Part shown: positions 9,158 to 19,273 of the stretch, piece by piece | Position numbering within the stretch: the stretch's first letter is position 1 | Layout: every line of letters begins with the position of its first letter | Assembly (NCBI RefSeq): GCF_003987345.1 | Contig: NZ_PIPP01000004.1 | Location: 62,001-126,000 of the forward strand | Direction of reading: 5' to 3' | Origin: Aliidiomarina shirensis | GTDB lineage: Bacteria > Pseudomonadota > Gammaproteobacteria > Enterobacterales > Alteromonadaceae | Length of the DNA: 64,000 nt | Notes under the pieces: generated by a model | The model's database searches: none | What the model saw: only the letters and a program-made list of their open reading frames with translations | What the model was told of the DNA's origin: nothing | Position numbers and translations under genes: made by a program

Positions 9158-9871
9158 CTAGCGGCCGCGCACCGTGTTTTCCATCATCTCGGGTGAAATG
9201 TGGCGCACATCTTTCCCGCGAACAAAGTAAATAATGTATTCAGAAATATTTTGGCAACGATCACCAATGCGTTCTAACGAGCGGGCCGACCACATTACAT
9301 CCATAATTTTTGGAATGCTGCGTGGATCTTCCATCATGTACGTCATTAACTGACGCGTAAGCGCTTCATACTGCCGATCCGCATTCGCATCCATTTGGTG
9401 TACGCTAAACGCCGCTTCTTCGTCCATGCGCGCAAATGCATCAAGCACATTGCGCAGCATCAACAGAACCTGCTGGCCTAAATTCTCTAGGCTTACCAAT
9501 AAGTGCTCTTGGTCTTTATTAAACGACGCTTTGGCAACATGCGCCAAACGTTCAGCTTCATCACCAATGCGCTCTAAATCAGAAATCGTTTTGATAATTG
9601 CCAACACCAGCCGCAAATCGCTAGCAGTAGGCTGGCGCTTCGCAATAATTTGCCCACAAGCCGCATCAATGCGCATTTCCATGGCGTTTATCTTGCCATC
9701 GTTATCTAACACGCGATCCGCTAATTCAGTATCATTGGTTTGAATCGCCGTTAGCGCATCACTGAGCTGCTTTTCTACCAAGCCGCCCATTGTAAGTACT
9801 TGATTGCGCACATCACCAAGCTCTTCGTTGAACTTACCGGAAATATGCTTACCAACGTTAAATTTGTCCAT
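9158..9871 (-). CDS. phoU: Phosphate signalling regulator PhoU
   Basis: PhoU couples the PstSCAB transporter to PhoR and keeps PhoR inactive when phosphate is plentiful. The 237-residue protein has the two three-helix repeats of the family. The metal-cluster motif (E/D)xxxD occurs in both halves, for example LERIGDEAERLA and LERIGDRCQNI. It is the last gene of the pst operon, 26 bp after pstB, and ends at the terminator shared with serA. The SD is GAGG before the ATG. Confidence 0.95.
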   Translation of the reverse strand: MDKFNVGKHISGKFNEELGDVRNQVLTMGGLVEKQLSDALTAIQTNDTELADRVLDNDGKINAMEMRIDAACGQIIAKRQPTASDLRLVLAIIKTISDLERIGDEAERLAHVAKASFNKDQEHLLVSLENLGQQVLLMLRNVLDAFARMDEEAAFSVHQMDANADRQYEALTRQLMTYMMEDPRSIPKIMDVMWSARSLERIGDRCQNISEYIIYFVRGKDVRHISPEMMENTVRGR

Positions 9872-9897
9872 TTTTCTGCCTCTACTTAGCTGCGCTA

Positions 9898-10713
9898 TTA
9901 ACCGTAACGGCCGGTAATATAATCTTCCGTTTGTTTCATACTAGGCGTAGTAAACAACGAGTTCGTATCCGTGTATTCAATCAATTTACCCATGTATAAG
10001 AACGCCGTTTGGTCTGATACACGCGCAGCTTGTTGCATGTTATGCGTTACAATCACTACGGTAAATTGCGATTTCAGCTCTGTAATCAACTCTTCAATTG
10101 TAAGTGTAGAAATCGGATCTAGCGCTGAAGTTGGTTCATCGAGTAACAGTACTTCTGGTTCAATGGCAATGGCGCGCGCAATAACCAAACGTTGCTGCTG
10201 ACCACCGGATAAACTAAACGCACTTTCTTTTAATCGATCTTTTACTTCGTTCCATAACGCAGCGCCTTTCAGTGAACGCTCTACAACTTCATCAAGTGTA
10301 CGGCGATCATTTACACCCATCAAACGCAAACCATAAACCACATTTTCATAAATCGATTTTGGGAACGGGTTCGGGCGCTGGAATACCATGCCTACTTTCC
10401 GGCGCAATGCGGCGACATCTACATTACGATCATAAATATTATCGCCATGCAGCAAAATTTCGCCATCAACCCGGCACGTATCAACCAAATCGTTCATCCG
10501 GTTGATGCAACGTAACAACGTTGATTTACCGCAACCTGAAGGCCCGATAAACGCAGTTACTCGGCCTTTAGGGATATCCATGTTAATGCCATCAAGTGCC
10601 TGCGTTTCGCCATAGTACAAATCCAAATCACGGATACTCAACGCTATCTCATCTTCAGATAAGGCATTTACATCAATTTTATCTAACTTATTCTCTGTAT
10701 TTACAGTGATCAT
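9898..10713 (-). CDS. pstB: Phosphate ABC transporter ATPase PstB
   Basis: PstB is the cytoplasmic ATPase of the high-affinity phosphate importer. Motifs in order: Walker [13 protein letters not shown], the Q-loop region [15 protein letters not shown] (the NPFP is typical of PstB), signature LSGGQQQRL, Walker [14 protein letters not shown] and the H-loop VTHNMQQA. The open frame could begin at 10779, but that would overlap pstA. The ATG at 10711-10713 has the SD AGGATT and gives a 271-residue protein beginning MITVNTENK, so I chose it. It lies between pstA and phoU. Confidence 0.95.
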   Translation of the reverse strand: MITVNTENKLDKIDVNALSEDEIALSIRDLDLYYGETQALDGINMDIPKGRVTAFIGPSGCGKSTLLRCINRMNDLVDTCRVDGEILLHGDNIYDRNVDVAALRRKVGMVFQRPNPFPKSIYENVVYGLRLMGVNDRRTLDEVVERSLKGAALWNEVKDRLKESAFSLSGGQQQRLVIARAIAIEPEVLLLDEPTSALDPISTLTIEELITELKSQFTVVIVTHNMQQAARVSDQTAFLYMGKLIEYTDTNSLFTTPSMKQTEDYITGRYG

Positions 10714-10750
10714 AGTCAATCCTATCGAAATTGAATTCGGCGGCTCAAGC

Positions 10751-12406
10751 TTAGTGCTCAAGCGCTCGGAATTTTTCACGTAAGCGGTTGCGCACGCCTA
10801 TTGCCGTTAAGTTCAAACCTACGATTACAGTAATCAGTAAGAATGAGGTGGCATAAACAAGTGGCCGCGCCGCTTCAACGTTCGGGCTTTGGAAACCCAC
10901 ATCATAGATATGGAACCCAAGGTGCATAAATTTGCGATCTAGGTGTAAGAACGGGAAGTTTCCATCAACTGGCAATGCCGGCGCTGATTTCACTACACCC
11001 ACCAGCATAAGTGGTGCTACTTCACCTGCCGCCCGCGCTACCGCTAAAATCAAGCCGGTCATGATCGCAGGCGATGCCATTGGCAAGATAATACGCCAAA
11101 TGGTTTCCGCTTTCGTTGCACCCAGCGCCAGCGAGCCTTCGCGCACTGCACTTGGAATACGTGATAAACCTTCTTCGGTAGAAACAATTACTACCGGTAA
11201 GGTTAAAATCGCCAACGTTAGCGCCGACCAAAGCACCCCTGGCGTTCCAAACGTGGGGTTTGGTAGCGATTCCGGATAGAAGATCTGATCAAGCGTTCCA
11301 CCCACCATGTAAACAAAGAAGCCTAAGCCGAACACACCATAAACAATCGAGGGCACACCTGCGAGGTTAATTACGGCGATACGAATAAGCTTAGTAATGG
11401 AGTTCTTGCCGGCATATTCATGCAAGTAAATAGCGGCTATCACACCAAACGGCGTAACAATCACCGACATCAACAACACCATAAACACGGTACCGAATAT
11501 CGCCGGAAACACCCCACCCTCGGTATTGGATTCGCGCGGATCTTCCGTTAAGAACTTACCGATTTGCGAGAAGAAATATCCCCACTTCTGCAATATGTTC
11601 ATATCGTTCGACCAAGTCGCGTCGAGCACCATGTTCATGCTCATGCGAACTTCTTCACCGCGCATATCAATCATGATTACGCCATCACGCTCACTTTCGG
11701 CGCGAACCGCAAACAATGTTTGTTCTACCTCGCGATATTCCGCACGCAACGCTTCTTCTTGCGCTTGAATCTCGGCTTCCGCAGCTTCGGTATAGCTATT
11801 ATTTAACTCTAACCGCCGCCGATCTAAACGTAATTGCTCGAGTTCATAGTTAATTCGCGCAATCGGCCCTTTGGAAATCGATTCCGCTTCATTGCGAAGT
11901 TCCAAAGCACGTTCCATGCGCTTACGTAACTCAACTTTGATATCAGCACCGCCGGTTACTACCGATTCGCCATTCTCTAGCACATCGTGCAGATAACCAT
12001 AAAAGTTACCATTGCGAGAACGTTCGAGTACCACCAAATCTTTCGGCGTTTCTAAGCGCACTACATTGGGCTCTAAAACCCAAGTAAAATCTAAAGGTAC
12101 GAGTTCACGGTTACCAATTTTCACCAAATAGCGGGTAACAAATTCGCCATCAATTTGGCTAATATCAACACCCGCATCGGATAAACGCGTTACCGGAATT
12201 CGTTCACGCTCGTAGATTTCACCAATGATCGTTTGCCGCTCGGTATCACTGAAATGAAACTCATAAATATCCGCTGGCCAGAAAAAGCTTAAGCCGCGCC
12301 ATGCAATTAAGGCAACAAGACCAAGCACCGCAATCAAGGCAACACTTACGCTGCCCGCTGTCATCCAAATCCAAGGAGAACCTGATTTAAACCAATTATT
12401 CATCAT
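10751..12406 (-). CDS. pstA: Phosphate ABC transporter permease PstA (extended form)
   Basis: PstA is the second membrane subunit of the phosphate importer. The C-terminal permease domain (about residues 300-540) contains the EAA loop [20 protein letters not shown], which contacts PstB, and several membrane helices. At 551 residues it is much longer than E. coli PstA (about 296). After the first membrane segment (about 14-38) there is a periplasmic region with a charged heptad-like stretch (about 160-245) that should form a coiled coil. Long PstA forms are known in Pseudomonas and marine gammaproteobacteria. It starts 8 bp after pstC with the SD AAGGGG; the first two codons are both ATG. Confidence 0.93.
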   Translation of the reverse strand: MMNNWFKSGSPWIWMTAGSVSVALIAVLGLVALIAWRGLSFFWPADIYEFHFSDTERQTIIGEIYERERIPVTRLSDAGVDISQIDGEFVTRYLVKIGNRELVPLDFTWVLEPNVVRLETPKDLVVLERSRNGNFYGYLHDVLENGESVVTGGADIKVELRKRMERALELRNEAESISKGPIARINYELEQLRLDRRRLELNNSYTEAAEAEIQAQEEALRAEYREVEQTLFAVRAESERDGVIMIDMRGEEVRMSMNMVLDATWSNDMNILQKWGYFFSQIGKFLTEDPRESNTEGGVFPAIFGTVFMVLLMSVIVTPFGVIAAIYLHEYAGKNSITKLIRIAVINLAGVPSIVYGVFGLGFFVYMVGGTLDQIFYPESLPNPTFGTPGVLWSALTLAILTLPVVIVSTEEGLSRIPSAVREGSLALGATKAETIWRIILPMASPAIMTGLILAVARAAGEVAPLMLVGVVKSAPALPVDGNFPFLHLDRKFMHLGFHIYDVGFQSPNVEAARPLVYATSFLLITVIVGLNLTAIGVRNRLREKFRALEH

Positions 12407-12414
12407 AGCGCCCC

Positions 12415-14709
12415 TTACAACGAACTGTATTTTTCACGTAAACGCTGGCGCACAAACTCGGCCACCGTATTAAACGCAAATGTGAATACAAACAACACAA
12501 ACGCCGCGAGGAATAGAATTCGATAATGGGTACTGCCCACTTCCGATTCCGGCATTTCCACCGCAATGTTTGCAGATAAGGTGCGCATCCCTTCAAAGAT
12601 ATTCCAATCCATAATCGGCGTGTTACCTGTAGCCATTAGCACAATCATGGTTTCACCCACTGCACGGCCTAACCCCATCATTACCGCCGAGAAAATACCT
12701 GGGCTTGCGGTAAGCAAAATCACTCGCGTAAGTGTTTGCCATTCCGTAGCACCTAACGCTAAAGAGCCGCTCGATAGGTGTTTCGGAACACTAAATACCG
12801 CATCTTCAGCAATTGAGAATATGGTAGGGATTACGGCAAAGCCCATCGCTATGCCCACAATGAGAGCGTTGCGCTGATCGAAATCAATACCTAACGTGTT
12901 GGTGAGGTAGCCGCGCGTATCACCATCAAAGAACCAAAGCTCTAAGGTATCGCTCATAGCAAATGAGCCCCAGCCAATCAGCAATACTACTGGGATAAGT
13001 AACATAGCTGCACGGCCATCGGTTACCTTATTGCGAATATCATTCGGCAATAAATGCCAAAGAAACGCGGCCAGCAGAATAGAAATTGGCAGCAACAGCA
13101 TGAAGGCTACGAACCCCGGCAGTTGATTCTCGATTAAAGGTGCCAACCAGAGGCCAGCTAAAAAGCCAAGAATTACGGTTGGTAGAGCTTCCATAATTTC
13201 GATGGTTGGTTTTACTACTTTGCGTAGTGCCGGTGTCATAAAATAGGCGGTATACACAGCTGCGGCCAAGCCAATTGGCACCGCAATCAGCATGGCATAA
13301 AACGCCGCTTTTATGGTACCGAACGAAATCGGCACTAATGAAAACTTCGGTTCAAAATTATCCGAGCCCGAGGTTGATTGCCAGGTGTAACCCGGCTCAT
13401 CATAATTCTCGTACCAGATTTGCCCCCAAATACCGCTCCAGCTCACTTCCGGGTGCTCGTTATGCAATGTCATCACGTGCAACTCACCATCACTAATTGC
13501 AACCAAGTGATTTGCCCGTGGCCCAACAGCCGCTTGCTCTACCGATACACCGGCAGGGTTCCCTTTGAATAGCTCACGGTTTGATGTGGTGTGGAAAATA
13601 CCCACTTCGCCAGTATCCGCTACCGCATAGAAACTGCGGCGATACTGTTCTGGCACGATATCAACAACTGCAGCGCCTAAATTGAAGCTACGAATAGGCT
13701 GAAATTGGCGTTCACCTTCGCCGCTTACTTCGAACCACTGGCTAATGTAACCAGAATCATGGCCAATCATTAATGAGCTTTCACCCGCAAGCAAGGCTAG
13801 CGAGGTAATAGCACCACGGGTGCCATCTGTTGAAATAATTTGGCTTTCGGTAATATTGTTCATATCTTGCAAGTTAAAGATGTGAACCCGTTGATCACCA
13901 CTGCCATTAACCTGCACCATTAACTGCCGCAAATTCGGAGTAAGTAATAACTCACCTACTTCACCGCGCACCGGAATTTCTGCTCGTTGGCTGCTCCAGG
14001 TGAAACGCCGGGTCATCATGTTTTGGCGACCAGTAACACGGCTCACCACCAGGCGTTTATCTTCTGTAACTGCCGCGAACATCATACTTTCGCCATCGCG
14101 CTCAAACGCCAACCGCTCAATACTTGCCCCTTCACTATCGACAACCATTGGCTCGCTGCCATACGGCTTGGTTAACGAAGGTTCGATAGAGCGAATATCA
14201 TTTGGGTAGGTAATCTGAAACTCGGGCCGAACAACTAGGGCAGACCCATTTGTATAACCTACTGCATAATCACCAGTAGCTTGGCTAGCCCGCGCAATTG
14301 CCGAAAGGCCAACTTCAGGGCTTGTTCCATGAATGACACTTGTTTCTAATAAAATTTCGCCAGCATTTCGTTTTACCGCGGAATCAGCATCGCGATCGTT
14401 ATCAAGAGTGCGCAAATGAAAGAATACAAAGCGCCCGTCAGCTGTTACTCGGTATCCTACTTCGGCACGTGCTTCCATTCCAAGCATGATCGTTTCTGCA
14501 TTCCCACCAGGAATTGCATAACGCTCACCCTCATCAATGGAGGCCGGTTTAAAAATCGGCAGCACCACGTAGAGCAAATAGAAAAAGATAAGTAGGAGCG
14601 CGATTAAAACCAAACCGCCGCCAAGGGTTACCCCAAAGCGAGCGGCACGGTCTTTAATTAGGCGCGTCCGACCAGCAGAAAACTGCGATGAGGTCTTCGA
14701 CATTGCCAT
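12415..14709 (-). CDS. pstC: Phosphate ABC transporter permease PstC (extended form)
   Basis: PstC is the first membrane subunit of the phosphate importer. The 764 residues divide into TM1 (about 29-53), a periplasmic insert of about 400 residues, and a standard permease domain (from about 465) with the EAA loop SLALGATEWQTLTRVILL near 645. The insert has recurring short strand-rich stretches (for example YAVGYTNGSALVV and SLMIGHDSGYISQWFE) that suggest a beta-propeller, which is my inference. E. coli PstC is about 319 residues. The start could also be the ATG two codons in; the SD is weak for both. Gene order is pstS-pstC-pstA. Confidence 0.92.
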   Translation of the reverse strand: MAMSKTSSQFSAGRTRLIKDRAARFGVTLGGGLVLIALLLIFFYLLYVVLPIFKPASIDEGERYAIPGGNAETIMLGMEARAEVGYRVTADGRFVFFHLRTLDNDRDADSAVKRNAGEILLETSVIHGTSPEVGLSAIARASQATGDYAVGYTNGSALVVRPEFQITYPNDIRSIEPSLTKPYGSEPMVVDSEGASIERLAFERDGESMMFAAVTEDKRLVVSRVTGRQNMMTRRFTWSSQRAEIPVRGEVGELLLTPNLRQLMVQVNGSGDQRVHIFNLQDMNNITESQIISTDGTRGAITSLALLAGESSLMIGHDSGYISQWFEVSGEGERQFQPIRSFNLGAAVVDIVPEQYRRSFYAVADTGEVGIFHTTSNRELFKGNPAGVSVEQAAVGPRANHLVAISDGELHVMTLHNEHPEVSWSGIWGQIWYENYDEPGYTWQSTSGSDNFEPKFSLVPISFGTIKAAFYAMLIAVPIGLAAAVYTAYFMTPALRKVVKPTIEIMEALPTVILGFLAGLWLAPLIENQLPGFVAFMLLLPISILLAAFLWHLLPNDIRNKVTDGRAAMLLIPVVLLIGWGSFAMSDTLELWFFDGDTRGYLTNTLGIDFDQRNALIVGIAMGFAVIPTIFSIAEDAVFSVPKHLSSGSLALGATEWQTLTRVILLTASPGIFSAVMMGLGRAVGETMIVLMATGNTPIMDWNIFEGMRTLSANIAVEMPESEVGSTHYRILFLAAFVLFVFTFAFNTVAEFVRQRLREKYSSL

Positions 14710-14739
14710 ATCTAAATTAACCTTAATTTACTTGTTAAC

Positions 14740-15714
14740 TTATTCTTCCCACAAACCTAGGGCACGCAAATCTTCTTCTGCAACTGCGGCAGGAAGCGGT
14801 ACGTAACCATCGTTGTTTACAATTTTCTGGCCTTCATAAGATAGCATCAGTTTCACAAACTCAGCAGTTACCGGATCCAATGGACGATTCGGATGCTTGT
14901 TCACATAAACATATAAGAAGCGCGATAATGGATACTCACCGCTACCCGCTGTTTCAGCATTTACTTCAACGTAATCAGTACTGTTACCCCAAGCTAGTGG
15001 CAACGCGCGAACGCCTGATGTTAAGTAACCAATGCCTGAGTAACCAATTGCGTTCGTAGACGTTGAGATAGATTGCACTACTGAGGCAGAACCCGGTTGC
15101 TCGTTCACGCCATTTTTAAAATCGCCGCTGCAAAGCGCGGTATCTTTAAAATAACCATAGGTGCCTGATACTGAGTTGCGGCCATATAATTGGATATCAC
15201 GCGTAACCCAGTTGCCGGTTAAACCTAAATCACCCCAACGATTTACATCAGAGTTAGCACCACAACGGCGAGTTGACGAGAAAATCGCATCCACTTGCTC
15301 GATGTTTAGCCCTTCAAGAGGATTATCTTTATGAACGAAAACGGCAAGCGCATCGATAGCAACGCGAATTTGCGTAGGTGGATAGCCATTGCGGCGTTCA
15401 AATGCTTCGATTTCACGAGGGCGCATGGCACGGCTCATAGGTGCCATATTTGATGTACCTTCCGCAAGCGCTGGTGGCGCAGTTGAAGAACCTGCAGCTT
15501 GCACTTGTAAGGTTACATTTGGATACGAGCGCTGGAATTCTTCTGTCCAGTACGTCATCAGGTTAGCAAGTGTATCCGAACCCACAGAAGAAACTGTGCC
15601 GGAAATACCACTAACACTCTTATACGGTTTTAAGTTTTCATCCACTTCAGCGTTCGCTGTACCTGCAATCAACACCGCAGCTGCGGCAACACTAAGCATC
15701 GTTTTAAATTTCAT
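14740..15714 (-). CDS. pstS: Periplasmic phosphate-binding protein PstS
   Basis: PstS captures inorganic phosphate in the periplasm and delivers it to PstCA. A signal peptide covers residues 1-22 ([19 protein letters not shown]..., cleaved after ANA). Phosphate-site segments include [12 protein letters not shown] and [24 protein letters not shown] start two codons earlier (15720) is possible, but GGAG would then touch the ATG; with the ATG at 15712-15714 the spacing is 6 nt. The gene is directly behind a Pho box and a TATAAT -10, so it should be strongly induced by PhoB under phosphate limitation. Confidence 0.95.
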   Translation of the reverse strand: MKFKTMLSVAAAAVLIAGTANAEVDENLKPYKSVSGISGTVSSVGSDTLANLMTYWTEEFQRSYPNVTLQVQAAGSSTAPPALAEGTSNMAPMSRAMRPREIEAFERRNGYPPTQIRVAIDALAVFVHKDNPLEGLNIEQVDAIFSSTRRCGANSDVNRWGDLGLTGNWVTRDIQLYGRNSVSGTYGYFKDTALCSGDFKNGVNEQPGSASVVQSISTSTNAIGYSGIGYLTSGVRALPLAWGNSTDYVEVNAETAGSGEYPLSRFLYVYVNKHPNRPLDPVTAEFVKLMLSYEGQKIVNNDGYVPLPAAVAEEDLRALGLWEE

Positions 15715-15744
15715 GGCCATCTCCGATGGGTTATTGAATTAACG

Positions 15745-15792
15745 ATTATAGTTTATGGCTCAAATGTGACAGCATTGTGACAATTATGACAA
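15745..15792 (-). promoter_or_regulatory. PhoB-dependent promoter of pstSCAB-phoU
   Basis: Read on the minus strand, TTGTCAC-AATG-CTGTCAC (15766-15783) is a two-repeat Pho box with the canonical 11-bp period. A third TGTCAT lies at 15785-15790, upstream in the direction of transcription. A perfect TATAAT -10 sits at 15745-15750, downstream of the box, so the Pho box replaces the -35 element as in known PhoB promoters. Confidence 0.88.
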
Positions 15793-15834
15793 TTTTAATT
15801 CACGCCGTAAGAGGTGCAATAAAATCATTTAATT

Positions 15835-17142
15835 TCAGGATGTTGGAGAGCTTACTAATTCAGGTGGAATGCGAAAATAAAATTTACTACCCACACCCAC
15901 CGTGCTCTCAACTTGTAACTTAGAACGATGATGTTCGAGTGCATGTTTCACTATAGATAACCCTAGCCCAGTTCCACCCGAAGCGCTATTTCGATCTTTC
16001 TCAACGCGATAAAAACGTTCGGTTAGCCGCGGAATATGCTCCAACGGAATACCAGGGCCTGAATCTATAACCGAAAACTCGGCAAAATCACGAACGAGCT
16101 GCCAGCTAACCTTAATATTGCTGCCTTCGGGGCTGTATTTAATCGCGTTGGTCAATAAGTTCATCCCGGCGCTACGTAGCTTATCCTCACTGCCCCACAC
16201 CGATAAATCAGGCGTAATAGCGACATCAAGGTGCAAGCGTTTTTCCTGCATAACTGGCCCCAGTTCAGCAATGATATCGTTGAGCAAACGGCTCATTGGC
16301 ACTCGTTTACTAAAGTTATCTTGGGTTTGCACTTCCATGCGTGATAACTCAAGCAACTGGTTTACCATTTTTTGCATACGCTGGGTTTGCCCCTGCATAT
16401 CGTGAACTGCTTTCTCCATCATTTGTGGCGGCAGGCTTTCGCCATCTTCCAGCATTTCAAGATAGCCATTCATTACAGTTAACGGTGTTTTTAGTTCATG
16501 GGAAACGTTAGCAACAAAATCTTTGCGCATACGTTCAAGCTTGCGAAGCTGAGTAACATCGCGCGCGATCACTAATAGTTGCGTGCCTGAGTAGGGCATA
16601 ATCCGCAGCTCTAGCTCACGTTGATCACCTGTCGGTGAAATCAGCGTAATCGCTTCGCGAAAATCGCCTTTTTCGAAATATTTGTTAAAACGAGGGTAGC
16701 GAATGAGGTTTGTAATGCGAATATTTTTGTCGGCGGGCCAGCGAATACCAAAGTAGATTTGCGCAAGTTTATTGGTCCACTCTAAACTACCATCCGCGCT
16801 TAGCACCATACCCGCATCAGGGATTGCTTCCGCAGCTTGGCGGAAACGTTGTAAAAGCACCGATAACTGCCGGCGCTTAAATTGTGCTCTACGCAGAGTA
16901 CCGTAGATGCCATCGTAGATATCGCTCCAAGCACCCGGTGCTCTGGGTGGTAGCGTTGTTCTACTTTGCCATAACCAACGATTAAGACGTTGAAAAAAGA
17001 AGAAATTCCAAGCCACTGAACATGCCAGGCCAACCGCAAGTGCTAGCCACAGCTGTTCAAACACCCAGCCAACAACGAAGAATGGCAGCAGCCATAACAA
17101 CAGCCGTTTGGCTAAGCGATATAAGTTATAGTGACGTTCCAT
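15835..17142 (-). CDS. phoR: Phosphate regulon sensor kinase PhoR
   Basis: PhoR is the membrane histidine kinase that phosphorylates PhoB when PstSCAB-PhoU reports low phosphate. In the 435-residue protein there is an N-terminal membrane hairpin (about 12-52), a DUF3329/PAS-like region (about 95-195), a dimerisation domain with His215 in FVANVSHELKTPLTV, and the ATPase boxes NLLTNAIKYSP, DSGPGIP and GGTGLGLSIVKHALEHH. Its ATG overlaps the phoB stop by one base. The terminus lies about 43 bp before the Pho box that drives pstS. Confidence 0.95.
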   Translation of the reverse strand: MERHYNLYRLAKRLLLWLLPFFVVGWVFEQLWLALAVGLACSVAWNFFFFQRLNRWLWQSRTTLPPRAPGAWSDIYDGIYGTLRRAQFKRRQLSVLLQRFRQAAEAIPDAGMVLSADGSLEWTNKLAQIYFGIRWPADKNIRITNLIRYPRFNKYFEKGDFREAITLISPTGDQRELELRIMPYSGTQLLVIARDVTQLRKLERMRKDFVANVSHELKTPLTVMNGYLEMLEDGESLPPQMMEKAVHDMQGQTQRMQKMVNQLLELSRMEVQTQDNFSKRVPMSRLLNDIIAELGPVMQEKRLHLDVAITPDLSVWGSEDKLRSAGMNLLTNAIKYSPEGSNIKVSWQLVRDFAEFSVIDSGPGIPLEHIPRLTERFYRVEKDRNSASGGTGLGLSIVKHALEHHRSKLQVESTVGVGSKFYFRIPPELVSSPTS

Positions 17143-17828
17143 TACCGCGTAGAGAACCGATAGCCCACACCACGCACCGTTTGTACCAAACGATCATGCC
17201 CGTGATTAGAAATGGCTTTACGTAACCGCCGGATATGCACATCAACTGTGCGATCTTCAACATACACATTAGTTCCCCATACATGGTCCAACAATTGTTC
17301 GCGGCTATATACGCGCTCAGGATGTGTCATAAAGAAGTGCAATAAACGAAATTCAGTAGGACCCATATCAAGCGATTCGCCATTAGCTGAAATGCGATGC
17401 GATACTGGATCTAATATTAAGCCATCGATATCAAGCAACTCATCAAGGCTCGTTGGATTGACTCTACGAAATACTGCGCGCATGCGGGCAATGAGTTCTT
17501 TGGGTGAAAAAGGCTTGGTCATGTAATCGTCTGCCCCAACCTCAAGCCCTTTGATTTTATCTTCTTCCTCGCCACGCGCGGTAAGCATAATAATCGGGAT
17601 ATGGCGCAGATGCTCCGTGGTTTTAATTTTCCGAGCAAACTGAATACCACTGCCACCTGGCAACATCCAATCAAGCAAAATCATATCAGGGTAAGGTTCT
17701 ACAATTAACTCTAAACCTTGCTGATAATCTGCCGCTTGTAACGGCTGGTAACCATGCTGTTCCAGAACAAACGCGAGCATCTCGCGAATTGGCGCTTCGT
17801 CTTCGATAATCAGTACTTTGCTTGGCAT
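17142..17828 (-). CDS. phoB: Phosphate regulon response regulator PhoB
   Basis: PhoB is an OmpR-type transcription factor that binds Pho boxes when phosphorylated. The receiver domain (1-120) has the acidic pair Glu9/Asp10, phospho-acceptor Asp53 in [10 protein letters not shown] and the lysine of [10 protein letters not shown]. The C-terminal winged helix ends [11 protein letters not shown]...VRGVGYRFS. The open frame reaches a GTG at 17846, but the ATG at 17826-17828 has GGTGGAG at correct spacing and gives the family N-terminus [11 protein letters not shown], hence 228 residues. A Pho box upstream implies autoregulation. Confidence 0.95.
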   Translation of the reverse strand: MPSKVLIIEDEAPIREMLAFVLEQHGYQPLQAADYQQGLELIVEPYPDMILLDWMLPGGSGIQFARKIKTTEHLRHIPIIMLTARGEEEDKIKGLEVGADDYMTKPFSPKELIARMRAVFRRVNPTSLDELLDIDGLILDPVSHRISANGESLDMGPTEFRLLHFFMTHPERVYSREQLLDHVWGTNVYVEDRTVDVHIRRLRKAISNHGHDRLVQTVRGVGYRFSTR

Positions 17829-17860
17829 AAGGCTCCACCTATCCACTTGTCAGTGTTGCT

Positions 17861-17894
17861 ATTATGAGAACCATCTATGACATTTTTATGACGA
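17861..17894 (-). promoter_or_regulatory. Pho box and promoter of phoB
   Basis: On the minus strand TCGTCAT-AAAA-ATGTCAT (17877-17894) is a two-repeat Pho box with a 4-bp spacer. It is followed after 10 bp by a -10-like CATAAT (17861-17866). A further isolated half-site (minus GTGTCAT) lies at 17915-17921. It indicates PhoB autoregulation of phoBR. Confidence 0.82.
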
Positions 17895-17955
17895 ATAAAC
17901 ATTTTTCTAACGATATGACACATTTAAGTAGTAACGCCACCCTAAAGATTACTAA

Positions 17956-18996
17956 TTAAAAGCTCCACAATACGCCCACAGAAACAGCAAATGGATCATT
18001 GCCCGGTATAATCGTAAGCGTTTTACCATGGCCACCCCCTGATACGTTCGCCGTGGCGAATTGAGCGTTATCAGTGTGCGATGCTGTGGCGTATAAGGTA
18101 ACCGCATCATTTACTTTACGGTTAACACCAAAGGTAACCATGGTGGCATCAAGATCATCGGTTACACTTGCCGTACGGTAAAACACTTGGGCTCGCAAAC
18201 TATATTCAGCATTTAGTGCGTAAGCGCCTGTTATTCCGAACGCTTCTTGCGATCCTATTCCTTGCAAACCACTCGCACGTTGATAAAACACCGCATTCGT
18301 CCAGGCACCTTGCTTGCGAATCAAAGCCACTCTAGTGCCTTCCAACGCTTCAAGCCCTTCTCGATTCTGCTGCTCAAACCCGATAATAGCTTGCCATTCA
18401 TTCAGTTGGTACGATAGCGAAGTACTAAACGTATCGTTATCAGTATCGGTATTGGCACCGGTTTGTTCACTTGTTCCGTAGTGTGCCATCCACGTTAAGT
18501 TGTATTTCGTTGGCGAGGTGTAATGCACACCGCTTTTCAGACGCCGATCAAAATTCATTTCGCCGCTACGTACGATGTTTCGCCCTTCACCCACTTGCTC
18601 ACGAAATTGTTCAACCGCGTTCAGTATGCGCTTTACTGGAGAATCGTAATATCCGGCTCGTACTGTACCCCAGTTGCCTTGTAAGCCAATAAACGTGTTC
18701 CGTGCTGATAGTGTGCTCGCACCTTCAGAAACATCAACTGTGCGCTCAATCTGCCCTAATAGAACTAACTGGCTATCTAATTGATACCGCATCTTCACGC
18801 CGATTCGGCTACTGTTACTTGATACATTTAAACCACCATCGTCACCATCGTTGAGGTAATCCCCAGATACGTGCAGGCGGCCATAAAAAGATACATCCGG
18901 TGTCGTTTCACTATCTGCGTATGCAGATACAGGGGCCATGCAGCCAAGTGCACAAATACTGGCTACAAAGGGCGCCATTGATTTCGAAAGCATCAT
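17956..18996 (-). CDS. Outer-membrane porin (general/OmpC-like, possibly phosphate-regulated)
   Basis: This is a 346-residue beta-barrel porin. A signal peptide occupies about residues 1-27 (ending near VSAYA). The mature start DVSFYGRLHVSGDYLNDGD is typical of Gram-negative porins. The barrel strands alternate, and the C-terminal strand VSVGVLWSF ends in Phe, the signal for BAM insertion. The SD GGAG sits 7 nt before the first of two ATGs. The gene is next to phoB and has a degenerate Pho-box-like site upstream, so a PhoE/OprP-like role in anion uptake is plausible but is inference. Confidence 0.85.
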   Translation of the reverse strand: MMLSKSMAPFVASICALGCMAPVSAYADSETTPDVSFYGRLHVSGDYLNDGDDGGLNVSSNSSRIGVKMRYQLDSQLVLLGQIERTVDVSEGASTLSARNTFIGLQGNWGTVRAGYYDSPVKRILNAVEQFREQVGEGRNIVRSGEMNFDRRLKSGVHYTSPTKYNLTWMAHYGTSEQTGANTDTDNDTFSTSLSYQLNEWQAIIGFEQQNREGLEALEGTRVALIRKQGAWTNAVFYQRASGLQGIGSQEAFGITGAYALNAEYSLRAQVFYRTASVTDDLDATMVTFGVNRKVNDAVTLYATASHTDNAQFATANVSGGGHGKTLTIIPGNDPFAVSVGVLWSF

Positions 18997-19053
18997 TTAA
19001 TATCTCCAAAAAGTATTCAAGTAAAGCTTGAGCAGTGGGTTAATTTCACGAGA

Positions 19054-19071
19054 ATTGCATCTTTATGACGA
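19054..19071 (-). promoter_or_regulatory. Degenerate Pho-box-like site upstream of the porin
   Basis: On the minus strand TCGTCAT-AAAG-ATGCAAT shares its first repeat and the 4-bp spacing with the phoB box, but the second repeat keeps only five of seven positions. No clear -10 follows at the expected distance. This is a weak call. The rest of the 18997-19273 gap is AT-rich and shows nothing else I can name. Confidence 0.4.
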
Positions 19072-19273
19072 AAGTATAACGCATGGATGAATTTTATATA
19101 TCCAAATCGTTATGCTTTTAAGTCTATTTTATGCACTAATTGTTTCAATTATATTACACCGGTGTTACGCCCCCGAAAATGATTCAGTTGCATTTCAAAA
19201 TGCGAACCTGCAATCTATACTTCGTTGATTTCGCTTTACCCCAACACTACTGCACAAAGGTTATAGAATTTTC

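Noticed and set aside
10714-10779. N-terminal extension of PstB (22 residues)
   Set aside because: It would overlap pstA and lacks the PstB start. The ATG at 10713 has a proper SD (AGGATT).
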